This document shows positions 49,128-61,203 of a DNA stretch of 64,000 bases, piece after piece. Source of the DNA: Streptococcus sp. LQJ-218 (GTDB lineage: Bacteria > Bacillota > Bacilli > Lactobacillales > Streptococcaceae). The notes beneath the pieces were generated by a model. It was not told where the DNA came from and did no database searches. It worked only from the letters and a program-made list of their open reading frames with translations. The DNA is taken from the NCBI RefSeq assembly GCF_003428885.1, contig NZ_QQRU01000003.1:1-64000 (forward strand), read 5' to 3'. The stretch's first letter is position 1; each line of letters begins with the position of its first letter. The translations under genes and the position numbers were made by a program.

Positions 49128-49988
49128 TTAAAATTTTCTATCCAATGTCCGAAGGGCTGCCTGATAGGTTTGCTCCATTAGCATGGTAATGGTCATAGGA
49201 CCAACACCTCCAGGGACTGGCGTGATGTGACTAGCAAGTGGGGCAACTGCATCATAATCCACATCCCCACAGAGCTTACCATTTTCATCACGATTCATCC
49301 CAACATCAATGACTACCGCACCTGGTTTGACAAAGTCAGCAGTCACAAACTTGACGCGGCCAATTGCGACCACCAGAATATCTGCTTTAGCAGCTACCTT
49401 GGCAAGATTATGGGTGCGTGAGTGAGTCAAGGTCACTGTAGCATTCTTGGCTAAAAGAAGCTGGGCCATAGGTTTTCCAACGATATTGGAACGACCGATG
49501 ACGACCGCATTTTTACCTTCCAAGTCAATCCCGTATTCATGGAACATTTCCATAATTCCTGCAGGTGTTGATGGAATCATGACTGGATGACCAGACCAGA
49601 GACGCCCCATGTTTAGAGGATGAAAACCATCTACGTCCTTTTCAGGATCAATAGCCAACAAAACCGCCTCTTCATCGATATGTTTTGGTAATGGTAACTG
49701 AACCAAGATCCCGTGCCAAGCTAGATCTTGATTGTATTTAGCAATCAAGTCTAACAATTCTGCTTGACTAATGGTCTCTGGAACTCGCACTACTTCACTA
49801 CGGAAACCAGCCGCAAGGGCAGAACGTTCCTTATTTCGAACGTAGACTTGGCTAGCAGAGTTGTCCCCAACCAAAATCACTACCAAACCAGGTACTAGAC
49901 CTGTCTCTTCTTTTAGTTTGGCAGTCTTTTCAGCCAACTGCCCCTGCAATTTGGCCGCTAAAGCTTTCCCATCAATAATCTGTGTCAT
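49128..49988 (-). CDS. folD: Methylenetetrahydrofolate dehydrogenase/cyclohydrolase
   Basis: A bifunctional enzyme of one-carbon metabolism, 286 residues from the start at 49988 ([10 protein letters not shown]). Signatures are [18 protein letters not shown] with the catalytic lysine, [16 protein letters not shown] and the C-terminal [11 protein letters not shown]. The frame is open 26 codons further upstream, but that part has no family match. Confidence 0.96.
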   Translation of the reverse strand: MTQIIDGKALAAKLQGQLAEKTAKLKEETGLVPGLVVILVGDNSASQVYVRNKERSALAAGFRSEVVRVPETISQAELLDLIAKYNQDLAWHGILVQLPLPKHIDEEAVLLAIDPEKDVDGFHPLNMGRLWSGHPVMIPSTPAGIMEMFHEYGIDLEGKNAVVIGRSNIVGKPMAQLLLAKNATVTLTHSRTHNLAKVAAKADILVVAIGRVKFVTADFVKPGAVVIDVGMNRDENGKLCGDVDYDAVAPLASHITPVPGGVGPMTITMLMEQTYQAALRTLDRKF

Positions 49989-50087
49989 ATTACTTCTCTT
50001 TTCTTTCAAATATCTTCCATTATACCAAAAACTGCCAGCACCCTCTAACACTTCTTTCCTAGGCAACCCTATAGTTTCATACTATAA

Positions 50088-50114
50088 GAAAAAGCTCGGG
50101 TCGAGCTTTTCACT
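50088..50114 (-). terminator. Terminator of the amino-acid ABC transporter operon
   Basis: AAAAGCTCG and CGAGCTTTT form a 9-bp stem with a T run on the minus strand. Confidence 0.85.
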
Positions 50115-50141
50115 AATCTTATCTTAAAATTTTAAAATAGA

Positions 50142-50876
50142 TTATAAAACCTTACTCAAGAAGTCCTTAGTCCGTTGTTCTTGGGTTTGTTCAAAAATCT
50201 GTTCCGGTGTTCCGTCTTCAACAACCACACCGTCTGCCATAAAGATAACACGATCTGCCACCTCACGAGCAAAGCCCATCTCATGTGTTACGATAACCAT
50301 GGTCATTCCTGACTTGGCTAGGTCTTGCATAACTGCCAGCACCTCACCTACCATTTCAGGGTCCAGGGCTGAGGTCGGCTCGTCAAAGAGTAAAACATCA
50401 GGTTCCATAGCCAAACCACGCGCAATAGCAATCCGCTGTTGCTGGCCACCTGACAAACTCTGTGGATAAGCAGTTGCCTTATCAGGTAAACCAACTTTTT
50501 CCAAAAGTTCCTGAGCTCTCTTCTCAGCAACGGCCTTGCTTTCACCTTTGGTCTTGATAGGAGACAAGGTGATATTTTCCATCACAGTCATATTAGGAAA
50601 GAGATTGAATTGTTGAAAAACCATGCCCATCTTCTCACGCATGGCAAACAGGTCATTCTTCTTGTCTGTAATATCGACTCCCTCAAAGACAACCTTCCCC
50701 TTAGTCGCTTCTTCCAACAAATTCATAGAGCGAAGCAAGGTAGATTTCCCGCTCCCTGAAGGACCGATGATAACGACAACTTCTCCTCTTTTAATCTCAA
50801 GGTTGATACCCTTCAATACTTCATTCTTTCCAAATGATTTATATAAATTTTCAATTTTTATCAAGGTTTCCGTCAT
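50142..50876 (-). CDS. Polar amino-acid ABC transporter ATP-binding protein
   Basis: A GlnQ/HisP-type ATPase of 244 residues. Walker [11 protein letters not shown]-loop FQQFNLFP, signature LSGGQQQR, Walker [16 protein letters not shown] and H-loop VTHEM are complete. Its ATG overlaps the stop of the permease gene (TAATG). No substrate-binding protein is encoded beside it, so the amino acid is not defined. Confidence 0.93.
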   Translation of the reverse strand: MTETLIKIENLYKSFGKNEVLKGINLEIKRGEVVVIIGPSGSGKSTLLRSMNLLEEATKGKVVFEGVDITDKKNDLFAMREKMGMVFQQFNLFPNMTVMENITLSPIKTKGESKAVAEKRAQELLEKVGLPDKATAYPQSLSGGQQQRIAIARGLAMEPDVLLFDEPTSALDPEMVGEVLAVMQDLAKSGMTMVIVTHEMGFAREVADRVIFMADGVVVEDGTPEQIFEQTQEQRTKDFLSKVL

Positions 50877-51559
50877 TATTTCTTATCTCCTTGTCCCATA
50901 CGTTTTTCAAAAGCTTTCAAGGCCACTGTCAAAATAGAAGTCATAATCAAGTAGTAAAATGCAGCAAATAAAAGTGGTGTTAAAGGTAGATAGGTTGTTG
51001 TAGAAACTGTTGTAGCCCCATTCCACAACTCCATGACACCGATAGCTGACAAGAGGGAACTATCCTTGATAATAGTGATAAATTCGTTCCCCAATGCTGG
51101 CAAAATATTTTTGATAGCTTGTGGCAAAATCACGTAGCGCATCGCATTTTTAGGACGAATCCCTAGCGAGTAAGCCGCCTCTAGCTGACCTTTTGGAACC
51201 GCATTGATTCCAGCACGAACAGTCTCAGAAACATAAGCACCACTGTTCATAGAGATAATCAAGATCCCTGGAATCAAGCGAGAAAGATCAACACCCAAAA
51301 TCCCAACCTGAATAGTCGGAGCATTGATATGCATAAGAGCAAAGGCAATCATAATCTGAACCATCATCGGTGTCCCGCGGAAAATCCAAACGTACAAGTT
51401 GGCGAGCCAAACAAGCGGTTTAAACTTTGAACGTTGCCCAAAAGCCAAGACAACACCTAAAATAGTTCCCAAAAAGACAACACAGATAGAAATGAGAACC
51501 GTCACAACAGCCCCATAGTTAAAATAAGGTAAATACTTAGGTAAAAAAGAAAAATTCAT
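50876..51559 (-). CDS. Polar amino-acid ABC transporter permease
   Basis: A HisM/GlnP-type permease of 227 residues with about five membrane segments and the EAA loop in [22 protein letters not shown]. The start at 51559 ([10 protein letters not shown]) is the family-typical one; the frame is open 21 codons further. The ribosome site is weak. First gene of the two-gene operon. Confidence 0.9.
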   Translation of the reverse strand: MNFSFLPKYLPYFNYGAVVTVLISICVVFLGTILGVVLAFGQRSKFKPLVWLANLYVWIFRGTPMMVQIMIAFALMHINAPTIQVGILGVDLSRLIPGILIISMNSGAYVSETVRAGINAVPKGQLEAAYSLGIRPKNAMRYVILPQAIKNILPALGNEFITIIKDSSLLSAIGVMELWNGATTVSTTTYLPLTPLLFAAFYYLIMTSILTVALKAFEKRMGQGDKK

Positions 51560-51749
51560 AGTCACACTGCTTTCTAAAATAGAATACTGTATGATTATAA
51601 CATGGATTGAATTAAAATTCAAATATTTGGTTTAATTTATTCAAAAAATCTTAAAACTGGTAGAATTAGCGAGAAATCTTAGTTTTTTCTAGTCAAGTTG
51701 ACCTCCTTTATGGTAAAATAGTAACGATAAGAAATGAAGGAGAATCAAA

Positions 51750-51980
51750 ATGGAATCACATTTGGTTAGAATCATCAACCGCCTTGAAGCAATGGCAAAA
51801 GACGGAGGAAATTTAAAACGTAATTTTGAACGCGAAGGAGTTGTTGTTGCAGAAGTTGCATACAGCCGCGACGAAGAAAATGGCTCAATCTTTACCCTCC
51901 GTGATGTCGAGGCTCGCGAAACTTATACGTTTGACAGCATTGACTTGATTGCAATGGAGATTTACGAACTCCTTTACTAA
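51750..51980 (+). CDS. DUF1797 (YkuJ-like) protein
   Basis: A 76-residue soluble acidic protein of the DUF1797/YkuJ family, whose role is unknown. It starts MESHLVRIINRLEAM and ends AMEIYELLY. GAAGGAG precedes the start, and an extended -10 TGGTAAAAT lies 30 nt upstream. Its own terminator follows. Confidence 0.85.
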   Translation: MESHLVRIINRLEAMAKDGGNLKRNFEREGVVVAEVAYSRDEENGSIFTLRDVEARETYTFDSIDLIAMEIYELLY

Positions 51981-52015
51981 TACAAAACAAGCTGGGTTAC
52001 ACCCTGCATGTCTTA

Positions 52016-52052
52016 CCAAAATCCTTTTTGTTTCACAAATAGGATTTTTTTA
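52016..52052 (+). terminator. Terminator of the YkuJ-like gene
   Basis: AAAATCCT and AGGATTTT with an inner TTTG/CAAA pairing, followed by a T run. Confidence 0.8.
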
Positions 52053-52111
52053 TAGTTCAAATTCACAATGAATTTCATTGTAACAACTTCTCAAAGCTTC
52101 AATCTTTTTAC

Positions 52112-52139
52112 TTGCTTTACACCTCAATCCTGTTATAAT
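52112..52139 (+). promoter_or_regulatory. clpE promoter
   Basis: TTGCTT, 16 bp, TATAAT (52134-52139) preceded by TG, with a CtsR box just downstream. Confidence 0.75.
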
Positions 52140-52152
52140 GAGAGTATAGAAA

Positions 52153-52169
52153 TTTGACTATTTTTGACC
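52153..52169 (-). promoter_or_regulatory. CtsR operator of clpE
   Basis: On the minus strand GGTCAAA-AAT-AGTCAAA is an exact fit to the CtsR heptad-repeat consensus. It begins 14 bp after the -10 box, over the expected start of transcription, so CtsR would block clpE until heat or unfolding stress. Confidence 0.9.
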
Positions 52170-52209
52170 TTTCGACAGGTCAGGCTAAAGAAAGAAATGA
52201 GGTAGATGT

Positions 52210-54468
52210 ATGCTTTGTCAAAACTGTAAAATCAACGACTCAACAATTCATCTTTATACCAATCTCAATGGAAAGCAAAAACAAATTGACCTCTGTCAAA
52301 ACTGCTATAAGATTATCAAAACAGATCCTAACAATAGCCTCTTTAAAGGTATAACGGATCTGAACAATCATGACTTTGATCCCTTTGGTGATTTCTTCAA
52401 TGACCTAAACAATTTTAGACCTTCTAACAACACTCCTCCGACTCCCCCAACCCAATCAGGTGGAGGTTACGGTGGAAACGGCGGTTACGGTTCCAAAAAT
52501 CGTGGACCTGCTCAGACTCCACCACCTAACCAAGAAAAAGGCCTGCTGGAAGAATTTGGTATCAACGTAACTGAAATTGCCCGTCGTGGAGATATTGACC
52601 CTGTTATTGGACGCGACGATGAAATTATCCGTGTCATCGAAATTCTAAATCGCAGAACCAAAAATAATCCTGTCCTTATCGGTGAACCAGGTGTCGGAAA
52701 AACTGCAGTTGTCGAAGGTCTAGCCCAGAAGATTGTCGATGGCGATGTTCCACACAAACTCCAAGGTAAACAAGTCATCCGTCTGGATGTGGTTAGCCTA
52801 GTACAAGGAACAGGTATCCGAGGACAATTTGAAGAACGCATGCAAAAACTCATGGAAGAAATTCGCAAACGTGAGGACATCATCCTCTTTATCGATGAAA
52901 TCCATGAAATTGTCGGCGCGGGTTCTGCGGGCGATGGCAATATGGATGCTGGAAATATCCTCAAGCCAGCCCTTGCTCGTGGGGAACTGCAACTGGTCGG
53001 CGCTACTACCCTCAATGAGTATCGTATCATTGAAAAAGATGCTGCCCTAGAACGTCGTATGCAGCCTGTTAAGGTAGATGAACCAACTGTGGACGAAACA
53101 ATTACTATCCTCAAAGGAATTCAAAAGAAATACGAAGATTACCACCACGTTCAATATACCGATGCTGCAATTGAAGCAGCGGCAATTCTTTCCAATCGTT
53201 ACATCCAAGATCGCTTCTTACCTGACAAGGCCATTGACCTCCTAGATGAAGCTGGTTCTAAGATGAACTTGACCTTGAATTTTGTAGATCCTAAAGTAAT
53301 TGATCAGCGCTTGATTGAGGCTGAAAATCTCAAATCTCAAGCTACACGAGAGGAGGATTTTGAGAAGGCCGCCTACTTCCGCGACCAAATTGCCAAGTAT
53401 AAGGAAATGCAAAAGAAAAAGGTCACAGACCAAGATACTCCTATCATCAGCGAAAAAACCATTGAGCACATTATCGAGCAGAAAACAAACATCCCTGTTG
53501 GTGATTTAAAAGAGAAAGAACAATCCCAACTCATCCATCTAGCCGAAGACCTCAAGTCTCATGTTATTGGCCAGGATGATGCAGTTGATAAAATTGCAAA
53601 AGCTATTCGCCGTAATCGTGTTGGACTTGGTACGCCTAATCGTCCAATCGGAAGCTTCCTCTTTGTTGGGCCAACTGGTGTCGGTAAGACAGAACTTTCT
53701 AAACAACTAGCTATCGAACTTTTTGGTTCTGCTGACAGCATGATTCGCTTTGATATGAGTGAATATATGGAAAAACACAGTGTGGCTAAATTAGTCGGCG
53801 CCCCTCCAGGTTATGTCGGCTACGACGAGGCTGGGCAATTAACTGAGAAAGTCCGCCGTAATCCATATTCTCTTATTCTCTTGGATGAAGTAGAGAAAGC
53901 CCATCCAGATGTTATGCACATGTTCCTCCAGGTCTTGGACGATGGTCGTTTGACAGATGGACAAGGGCGCACCGTTAGCTTCAAAGACGCCATCATCATC
54001 ATGACTTCAAATGCTGGAACTGGAAAAGCCGAAGCTAGCGTTGGATTTGGGGCTGCTAGAGAAGGACGTACCAACTCTGTTCTCGGTGAACTCGGTAACT
54101 TCTTTAGCCCAGAGTTTATGAATCGTTTTGATGGTATTATCGAATTTAAGGCTCTCAGCAAGGAGAACCTCCTTCAGATTGTCGAGCTTATGCTAGCAGA
54201 TGTTAACAAACGCCTCTCTAACAACAATATTCATTTAGATGTAACAGAAAAGGTCAAAGAAAAATTGGTTGACCTTGGCTATGATCCAAAAATGGGTGCA
54301 CGCCCACTTCGTCGGACTATTCAAGACTATATTGAGGATGCAATCACTGATTACTACCTTGAAAATCCAAGCGAAAAAGATCTAAAGGCAGTTATGACCA
54401 GCAAGGGAAGTATTCAAATCAAGTCTGCCAAAAAAGCTGAAGTAAAAACTTCTGAAAAAGAAGTATAA
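52210..54468 (+). CDS. clpE: ATP-dependent Clp protease ATPase ClpE
   Basis: A HSP100 unfoldase that feeds ClpP and refolds aggregates under stress; 752 residues. The N-terminal zinc finger (CQNCKI at 3-8, then CQNCYK at 28-33) marks ClpE, followed by a glycine-rich linker. AAA domain 1 has GEPGVGKT, a UVR-type [14 protein letters not shown] coiled coil sits between the domains, and AAA domain 2 has GPTGVGKT and LLDEVEKA. Only a weak ribosome site (GAGGTAGATGT) precedes the start. Repressed by CtsR through the box described here. Confidence 0.97.
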   Translation: MLCQNCKINDSTIHLYTNLNGKQKQIDLCQNCYKIIKTDPNNSLFKGITDLNNHDFDPFGDFFNDLNNFRPSNNTPPTPPTQSGGGYGGNGGYGSKNRGPAQTPPPNQEKGLLEEFGINVTEIARRGDIDPVIGRDDEIIRVIEILNRRTKNNPVLIGEPGVGKTAVVEGLAQKIVDGDVPHKLQGKQVIRLDVVSLVQGTGIRGQFEERMQKLMEEIRKREDIILFIDEIHEIVGAGSAGDGNMDAGNILKPALARGELQLVGATTLNEYRIIEKDAALERRMQPVKVDEPTVDETITILKGIQKKYEDYHHVQYTDAAIEAAAILSNRYIQDRFLPDKAIDLLDEAGSKMNLTLNFVDPKVIDQRLIEAENLKSQATREEDFEKAAYFRDQIAKYKEMQKKKVTDQDTPIISEKTIEHIIEQKTNIPVGDLKEKEQSQLIHLAEDLKSHVIGQDDAVDKIAKAIRRNRVGLGTPNRPIGSFLFVGPTGVGKTELSKQLAIELFGSADSMIRFDMSEYMEKHSVAKLVGAPPGYVGYDEAGQLTEKVRRNPYSLILLDEVEKAHPDVMHMFLQVLDDGRLTDGQGRTVSFKDAIIIMTSNAGTGKAEASVGFGAAREGRTNSVLGELGNFFSPEFMNRFDGIIEFKALSKENLLQIVELMLADVNKRLSNNNIHLDVTEKVKEKLVDLGYDPKMGARPLRRTIQDYIEDAITDYYLENPSEKDLKAVMTSKGSIQIKSAKKAEVKTSEKEV

Positions 54469-54477
54469 ATCCTATAG

Positions 54478-54516
54478 AAAAGGAGTAGAAAATGAAAATT
54501 TTCTACTCCTTTTTAC
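54478..54516 (+). terminator. Terminator of clpE
   Basis: AAAAGGAGTAGAAAA and TTTTCTACTCCTTTT form a perfect 15-bp stem followed by T. Confidence 0.9.
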
Positions 54517-54597
54517 TAAAATAACAATAAGTTCTTGACAGCTCAGCCTTTGTCCATTAAGATAATAATAAAGATATTAGATAATGAGGAAAATGCA

Positions 54598-55050
54598 ATG
54601 GCAACCCCAACTTTCGGAGAAAAAAAAGAGAATGTGACCTACCAGCACCGCTATGGTGTCTACGCAGTTATTCCTGATCCTGAAAAAAAACAAATAGTTT
54701 TAGTTCAAGCTCCCAATGGTGCCTGGTTCTTACCAGGTGGCGAAATTGAAGCAGGTGAAAATCATCAGGAAGCCCTAAAGCGTGAATTGATTGAAGAGCT
54801 TGGTTTCACAGCTAAAATTGGTATCTATTACGGGCAAGCTGACGAATATTTCTACTCTCGTCATCGTGACACCTACTATTACAATCCTGCCTACCTCTAT
54901 GAAGCGACTTCTTTCAAAGAAGTGCAAAAACCACTAGAGGACTTTAATCATATCGCCTGGTTCCCTATTGACGAGGCTATTGAAAATCTCAAACGTGGTA
55001 GCCATAAATGGGCAATCCAATCTTGGAAAAAACAGCATAAGATTGACTAA
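54598..55050 (+). CDS. NUDIX hydrolase
   Basis: A 150-residue nucleotide-diphosphate-X hydrolase; substrate unknown. The Nudix box is GGEIEAGENHQEALKRELIE plus ELGF. The start at 54598 (MATPTFGEKK) follows a weak GAGG; the frame extends 21 codons upstream without support. Its own transcript after the clpE terminator. Confidence 0.9.
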   Translation: MATPTFGEKKENVTYQHRYGVYAVIPDPEKKQIVLVQAPNGAWFLPGGEIEAGENHQEALKRELIEELGFTAKIGIYYGQADEYFYSRHRDTYYYNPAYLYEATSFKEVQKPLEDFNHIAWFPIDEAIENLKRGSHKWAIQSWKKQHKID

Positions 55051-55108
55051 ATCATGCTACTTTATTCAAAAAGTGCTATAATAGAATTAGAAAATCGGAG
55101 GAAATGTT

Positions 55109-55408
55109 ATGAAGCTTATCAATACAACAAACTCACACTCGCAACTTGTAAAAAGCCAGCTAGAAAGTACCGATGCAACCCTTGTTGAGGTCTATTCTGC
55201 GGGAAATACAGATGTTATTTTTACCCAAGCTCCGCTTCACTATGAAATCCTCATTTCAAACAAACATCGCGCTATTCGCGAACCTGAAATCGAAGCGATT
55301 CAAGAATTTTTCTTGAAACGTAAAATTGATAAGGACTCTATTGATGAGGCCAATATCAAAACCCTCTATTCAGAAAAATTAATTGGAATTTCGATTCCAA
55401 CCAAATAA
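55109..55408 (+). CDS. DUF1827 family protein
   Basis: A 99-residue soluble protein of the lactobacillales family DUF1827; function unknown. It starts MKLINTTNSHSQLVKSQLE. CGGAGG precedes the start and an extended -10 TGCTATAAT lies about 30 nt upstream, so it has its own promoter. Confidence 0.82.
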   Translation: MKLINTTNSHSQLVKSQLESTDATLVEVYSAGNTDVIFTQAPLHYEILISNKHRAIREPEIEAIQEFFLKRKIDKDSIDEANIKTLYSEKLIGISIPTK

Positions 55409-55541
55409 AATCTTAAAGAGATTAAAAAGTCTTTTGAACCTTATGGGACAAAATAGGTTTATTTTGATTTTTAAATCGTCTCTAATTTTTTATCTTGAAA
55501 TTCTATCATACACGATTTTATAGATAACAAAGGAGACAAGC

Positions 55542-56165
55542 ATGGGAGACATGATATATCAAGAGGCAAGACTTGAAGAATACGAAAACATTGGAAAACT
55601 ACAAGCCAACTCCTTTCTTGACTCTCCCTTTTTAACGATTATAACTGATGTCTTAAAGAAATCTGATTATTACCCTGCTTTTGTAGAAACATAGAAAATT
55701 TTGCTCACTAGAGTCTACATTAAAAAGGGACATTGTTTAATTGCGTAACAAGAAGGGTAATGACTAGCAATTACCCTTTTGTAAGAAAAAGATTTCTGCA
55801 TACTAACCTATTTACGAAATGGTGAGACAAATATTTTTCGCTACATTCAACCACGAAATCTTTTTAAATACTTTGATTTTATAAAACGTTCAAAAAAGCA
55901 TTTAGAACAATCAGAAGAGTTTGGCCGGTATCTAATGACTTTAGCTGTTAATACAGCAAGTACGGGTCAGAACATAGGCAGAACTTTTCTGACACATGGG
56001 ATTGAACCCTATGTCAAATCAAAAGGCTCTAAGCACTTGGTTTTCTTTACCTGAACAGCTAAAAATGCCTCATTCTACGAAAAAATGATGATGTCCTACT
56101 AGAGTTTATGGACATAGAATACGGTTCAAAATCAATTGCTAACTGGGAATTTTTTAAACAAGGAA
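55542..56165 (+). pseudogene. Decayed GNAT-family acetyltransferase
   Basis: An intact start with AAAGGAGA runs 50 codons (MGDMIYQEARLEEYENIGKL at first) to an early TAG (55692). About 130 bp of unrelated sequence with a terminator-like hairpin (55753-55778) follows. Homology then resumes in another frame (about 55830-56054) with LAVNTASTGQNIGRTFLTHG and HLVFFT, broken by TGA at 56052, then NASFYEKMM and more stops. The acetyl-CoA loop reads QNIGRT in place of Q-x-x-G-x-G/A. Several independent lesions mean it is not functional. Confidence 0.8.
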
Positions 56166-56170
56166 TAAAT

Positions 56171-56213
56171 AAAAAAGATTTGGTTCTGCTTCTCTCAGAA
56201 CCAAATCTTTTTT
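56171..56213 (-). terminator. Terminator of ezrA
   Basis: A 15-16 bp stem (AAAAGATTTGGTTCTG with CAGAACCAAATCTTTT) lies just past the stop, with T runs on both sides. Confidence 0.9.
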
Positions 56214-56219
56214 ATTATG

Positions 56220-57947
56220 TTAGAAACGAATCGTTTCACGTGTTTTTTCGTATGAAGTGACAAAACGGTTGGTTACACCTGGTTCTGCAACTTCCAAAGC
56301 TTGCGAAATTTTATCAAATGAAGCATGATAATCAAATTCTTTTTCAAAAATTTCTAATGATTCATTAAAGGCTTCTTGAATTCGATCATCAAATGAGCGA
56401 TAACGGTTCGAATACTGTAGCAATTGTTCTGTCAATGTTGCATATTGAACAATATTATAGGTTCCTTCTTCAAGTGCTTCCATATCACTTGTTGTAATTT
56501 CAAGCATACGGTTCACAACTTCGATATTGACCCGAGCTTCTTCTAGCTCAGCCATCAACTCTTCAGTATGGTTACTTGCTGTAAAGAACAACTGTAAGAA
56601 ATTCTGAGGAATACCTGGAAGATTGCGTTTTTCCATATATCGCTTAATTGTATGAAGACGATTAACATAAACATTTGCTTTCTGACGAGCATTGATATCA
56701 TCTTTTTCAATCTGAGCAAGACGTTGACTAACCGCAACTTGTTCATCTTCAATTTCCTTCAAAGTCGCTTGTAAGTTTTCCAAATGATCTTCAAGAAGTG
56801 AATAAGGTTCAGAATGTTCATCTTGTTCAGAAGTTAATTCCAATACCGATTCTTCTAAAGATTCTAACTCAGCTTGTAATCTATGAACATGACTAATATC
56901 CGTTTCAGATAGTAGATAATTGTTACTTAATCGTTGAAGATCTTCCACTAAAACAGCATTACTATCTTTCATGTGTTTCAAATATGTAGGAAGCGTTGCA
57001 ACTAAGCCTTCTACTACTTTTTGAGCAGCGATTTCTCGTGTAAAGATATCATAGAGTGAATTAATTTCTTCTTGAACTTGAGTATTTTCATACTCAGCAT
57101 TATCCAACTCTATTTGTGCAATATTTTCGTGGTTTTTCTTCAAAGCTTCATAAAGCAATTGGAATCGAGATTCAATATCCGTTTCAGCAAAATGATAGTT
57201 AGCCTCTAAAAGCTTACGATAACCGTCCTCCAAGTCTTCCAATTGATCAGGTAGTTCTTTAGATAATGTGTTTACAATCGCTGGCAAGCGGTCAACAATG
57301 TGACTCAAAGCCAAGATATGATTTTCAGCATTATCTAAAATCACAGCAGCTTCTACCGGGTCACCTGAAGTATTCAAAGTAACAAACTGAGAAAACTCTG
57401 ATTGGATATTTTCCAATTGTTTTTCAATTTCAGATAAACCTTGACCATATTCTTCAGAATGATCAGCAACTCGATGTTGCAACTCTTCAAACAAGTCCAA
57501 GATATGAAGAACACGTCCACTATTTTTAGACTCTTGTTTCTCCAAATCTGCCAAAGCATTACGAATTGCCGCGAGATCTTCTTCAATCAAGCTAATTTGA
57601 CTCTCGATTTGGTCAATTTTATGACTGGCTTTGAAAAAACGGAATGAATTGTTATAGCCTTCTGCCTCAAAAAGATTATTTTCGATATCTGCAAAAGAAT
57701 TAAGAGATAGGTCAACCCATTTTTGGTTCCATTCGCGAAAAGTCACCTGACTTTGTCCAATCAAGTGCATGTTTTTTACAGCTTCGACTTCATCGTTTAC
57801 TGGAAGATTGTACAGCTCTTCTTTTTTCTCTTCTAAAATTGCTAATTTACTTTCATTGCGTTTTCGTACGTAGATTGCGATAGCATAGGCAATCACTAAG
57901 AAAACTGCAACAGCAATTGCAAGATAAATTACTAGTGTACCAGACAT
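56220..57947 (-). CDS. ezrA: Septation ring formation regulator EzrA
   Basis: A membrane-anchored coiled-coil protein that controls FtsZ ring assembly and links division with cell-wall synthesis; 575 residues. One N-terminal membrane helix (about 4-25) is followed by long spectrin-like coiled coils to the end. The start at 57947 (MSGTLVIYLA) follows AAAGGAG; nine codons of open frame upstream are not used. It follows gyrB and is probably in the same transcript. Confidence 0.95.
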   Translation of the reverse strand: MSGTLVIYLAIAVAVFLVIAYAIAIYVRKRNESKLAILEEKKEELYNLPVNDEVEAVKNMHLIGQSQVTFREWNQKWVDLSLNSFADIENNLFEAEGYNNSFRFFKASHKIDQIESQISLIEEDLAAIRNALADLEKQESKNSGRVLHILDLFEELQHRVADHSEEYGQGLSEIEKQLENIQSEFSQFVTLNTSGDPVEAAVILDNAENHILALSHIVDRLPAIVNTLSKELPDQLEDLEDGYRKLLEANYHFAETDIESRFQLLYEALKKNHENIAQIELDNAEYENTQVQEEINSLYDIFTREIAAQKVVEGLVATLPTYLKHMKDSNAVLVEDLQRLSNNYLLSETDISHVHRLQAELESLEESVLELTSEQDEHSEPYSLLEDHLENLQATLKEIEDEQVAVSQRLAQIEKDDINARQKANVYVNRLHTIKRYMEKRNLPGIPQNFLQLFFTASNHTEELMAELEEARVNIEVVNRMLEITTSDMEALEEGTYNIVQYATLTEQLLQYSNRYRSFDDRIQEAFNESLEIFEKEFDYHASFDKISQALEVAEPGVTNRFVTSYEKTRETIRF

Positions 57948-58028
57948 ATTAAACTCCTTTTTTACTTGAAACAATCGTAATGATTATATCATATTTTTTA
58001 GACCAAGGGAACTACTTCTCCCGATTTT

Positions 58029-60553
<2,525 letters not shown>

Positions 60554-60560
60554 AGCTTTC

Positions 60561-60569
60561 ATTATACCA
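60561..60569 (-). promoter_or_regulatory. Extended -10 promoter of the HAD-gyrB operon, predicting a leaderless mRNA
   Basis: On the minus strand TGGTATAAT is followed by GAAAGCT and the ATG at 60553, only 7 nt after the -10 box. The -35 region is weak. Confidence 0.55.
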
Positions 60570-60611
60570 TTTTTTCATTAAAAAAGCGATGATTTCCCTG
60601 AGTTTAGCACA

Positions 60612-60641
60612 TAAAAAAACGAGAGTTTGACTCCCGTTTTA
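60612..60641 (-). terminator. Terminator of the rodA-DJ-1 operon
   Basis: On the minus strand AACGGGAGT and ACTCTCGTT (one G-U) form a hairpin followed by T, at the stop of the DJ-1 gene. Confidence 0.85.
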
Positions 60642-61193
60642 CTGATTTTTACCAAAGACATCTCGATAAAGCATTCCTGTTCGTAAACTCTCTGCGTCTC
60701 CTTCTAATTGCTCCACCAGCTCGTAGGCAAAGGCAAGGGCTGTTGAGGGGCCACGACTGGTTGTCAAATGACCATCTACCACTACTGTTTCCTTAACGTA
60801 GTGACCATCAAGGATTTGCTCCTGAACGCCATCATAGCAAGTGTACTGCTTGTTTTTCAATAGCCCTGCTTGATTGAGGGCAATTGGTGCCGCACAAATG
60901 GCTGCTATTTTCTTCCCTTCTTGCTCGAAGCTTTGCAATTCTTGAATCAAGGCTTGATTGTCGCGCAAATGTGCAGAACCAGGCATCCCTCCAGGAAGGA
61001 CAATCATATCATAATCTGATAAATCTCTATCAAAGACACGATCTGCTCTGACTTGAATTGCATGCGAACCCGTCACTTGCTCCTCAAAACCAATCATATC
61101 ACAAGTGATATTGGCACGACGCAAGACATCGACAACTGTCAAAGCTTCAATTTCTTCAAAGCCCTGAGCTAACATAACTGCTACTTTAACCAT
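60639..61193 (-). CDS. DJ-1/PfpI family protein
   Basis: A 184-residue YajL/ThiJ-type protein of the DJ-1 superfamily, possibly a glyoxalase or stress chaperone. The nucleophile cysteine sits in IAAICAAPIAL at about residue 102, with the conserved Glu near 16. It follows rodA by 10 bp. Confidence 0.9.
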   Translation of the reverse strand: MVKVAVMLAQGFEEIEALTVVDVLRRANITCDMIGFEEQVTGSHAIQVRADRVFDRDLSDYDMIVLPGGMPGSAHLRDNQALIQELQSFEQEGKKIAAICAAPIALNQAGLLKNKQYTCYDGVQEQILDGHYVKETVVVDGHLTTSRGPSTALAFAYELVEQLEGDAESLRTGMLYRDVFGKNQ

Positions 61194-61203
61194 GATTTTC
61201 TCC

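Noticed and set aside
52512-53114. A 200-codon frame antisense to clpE
   Set aside because: No ribosome site or recognisable domain, composition is the mirror of the clpE codons, and clpE is clearly real.
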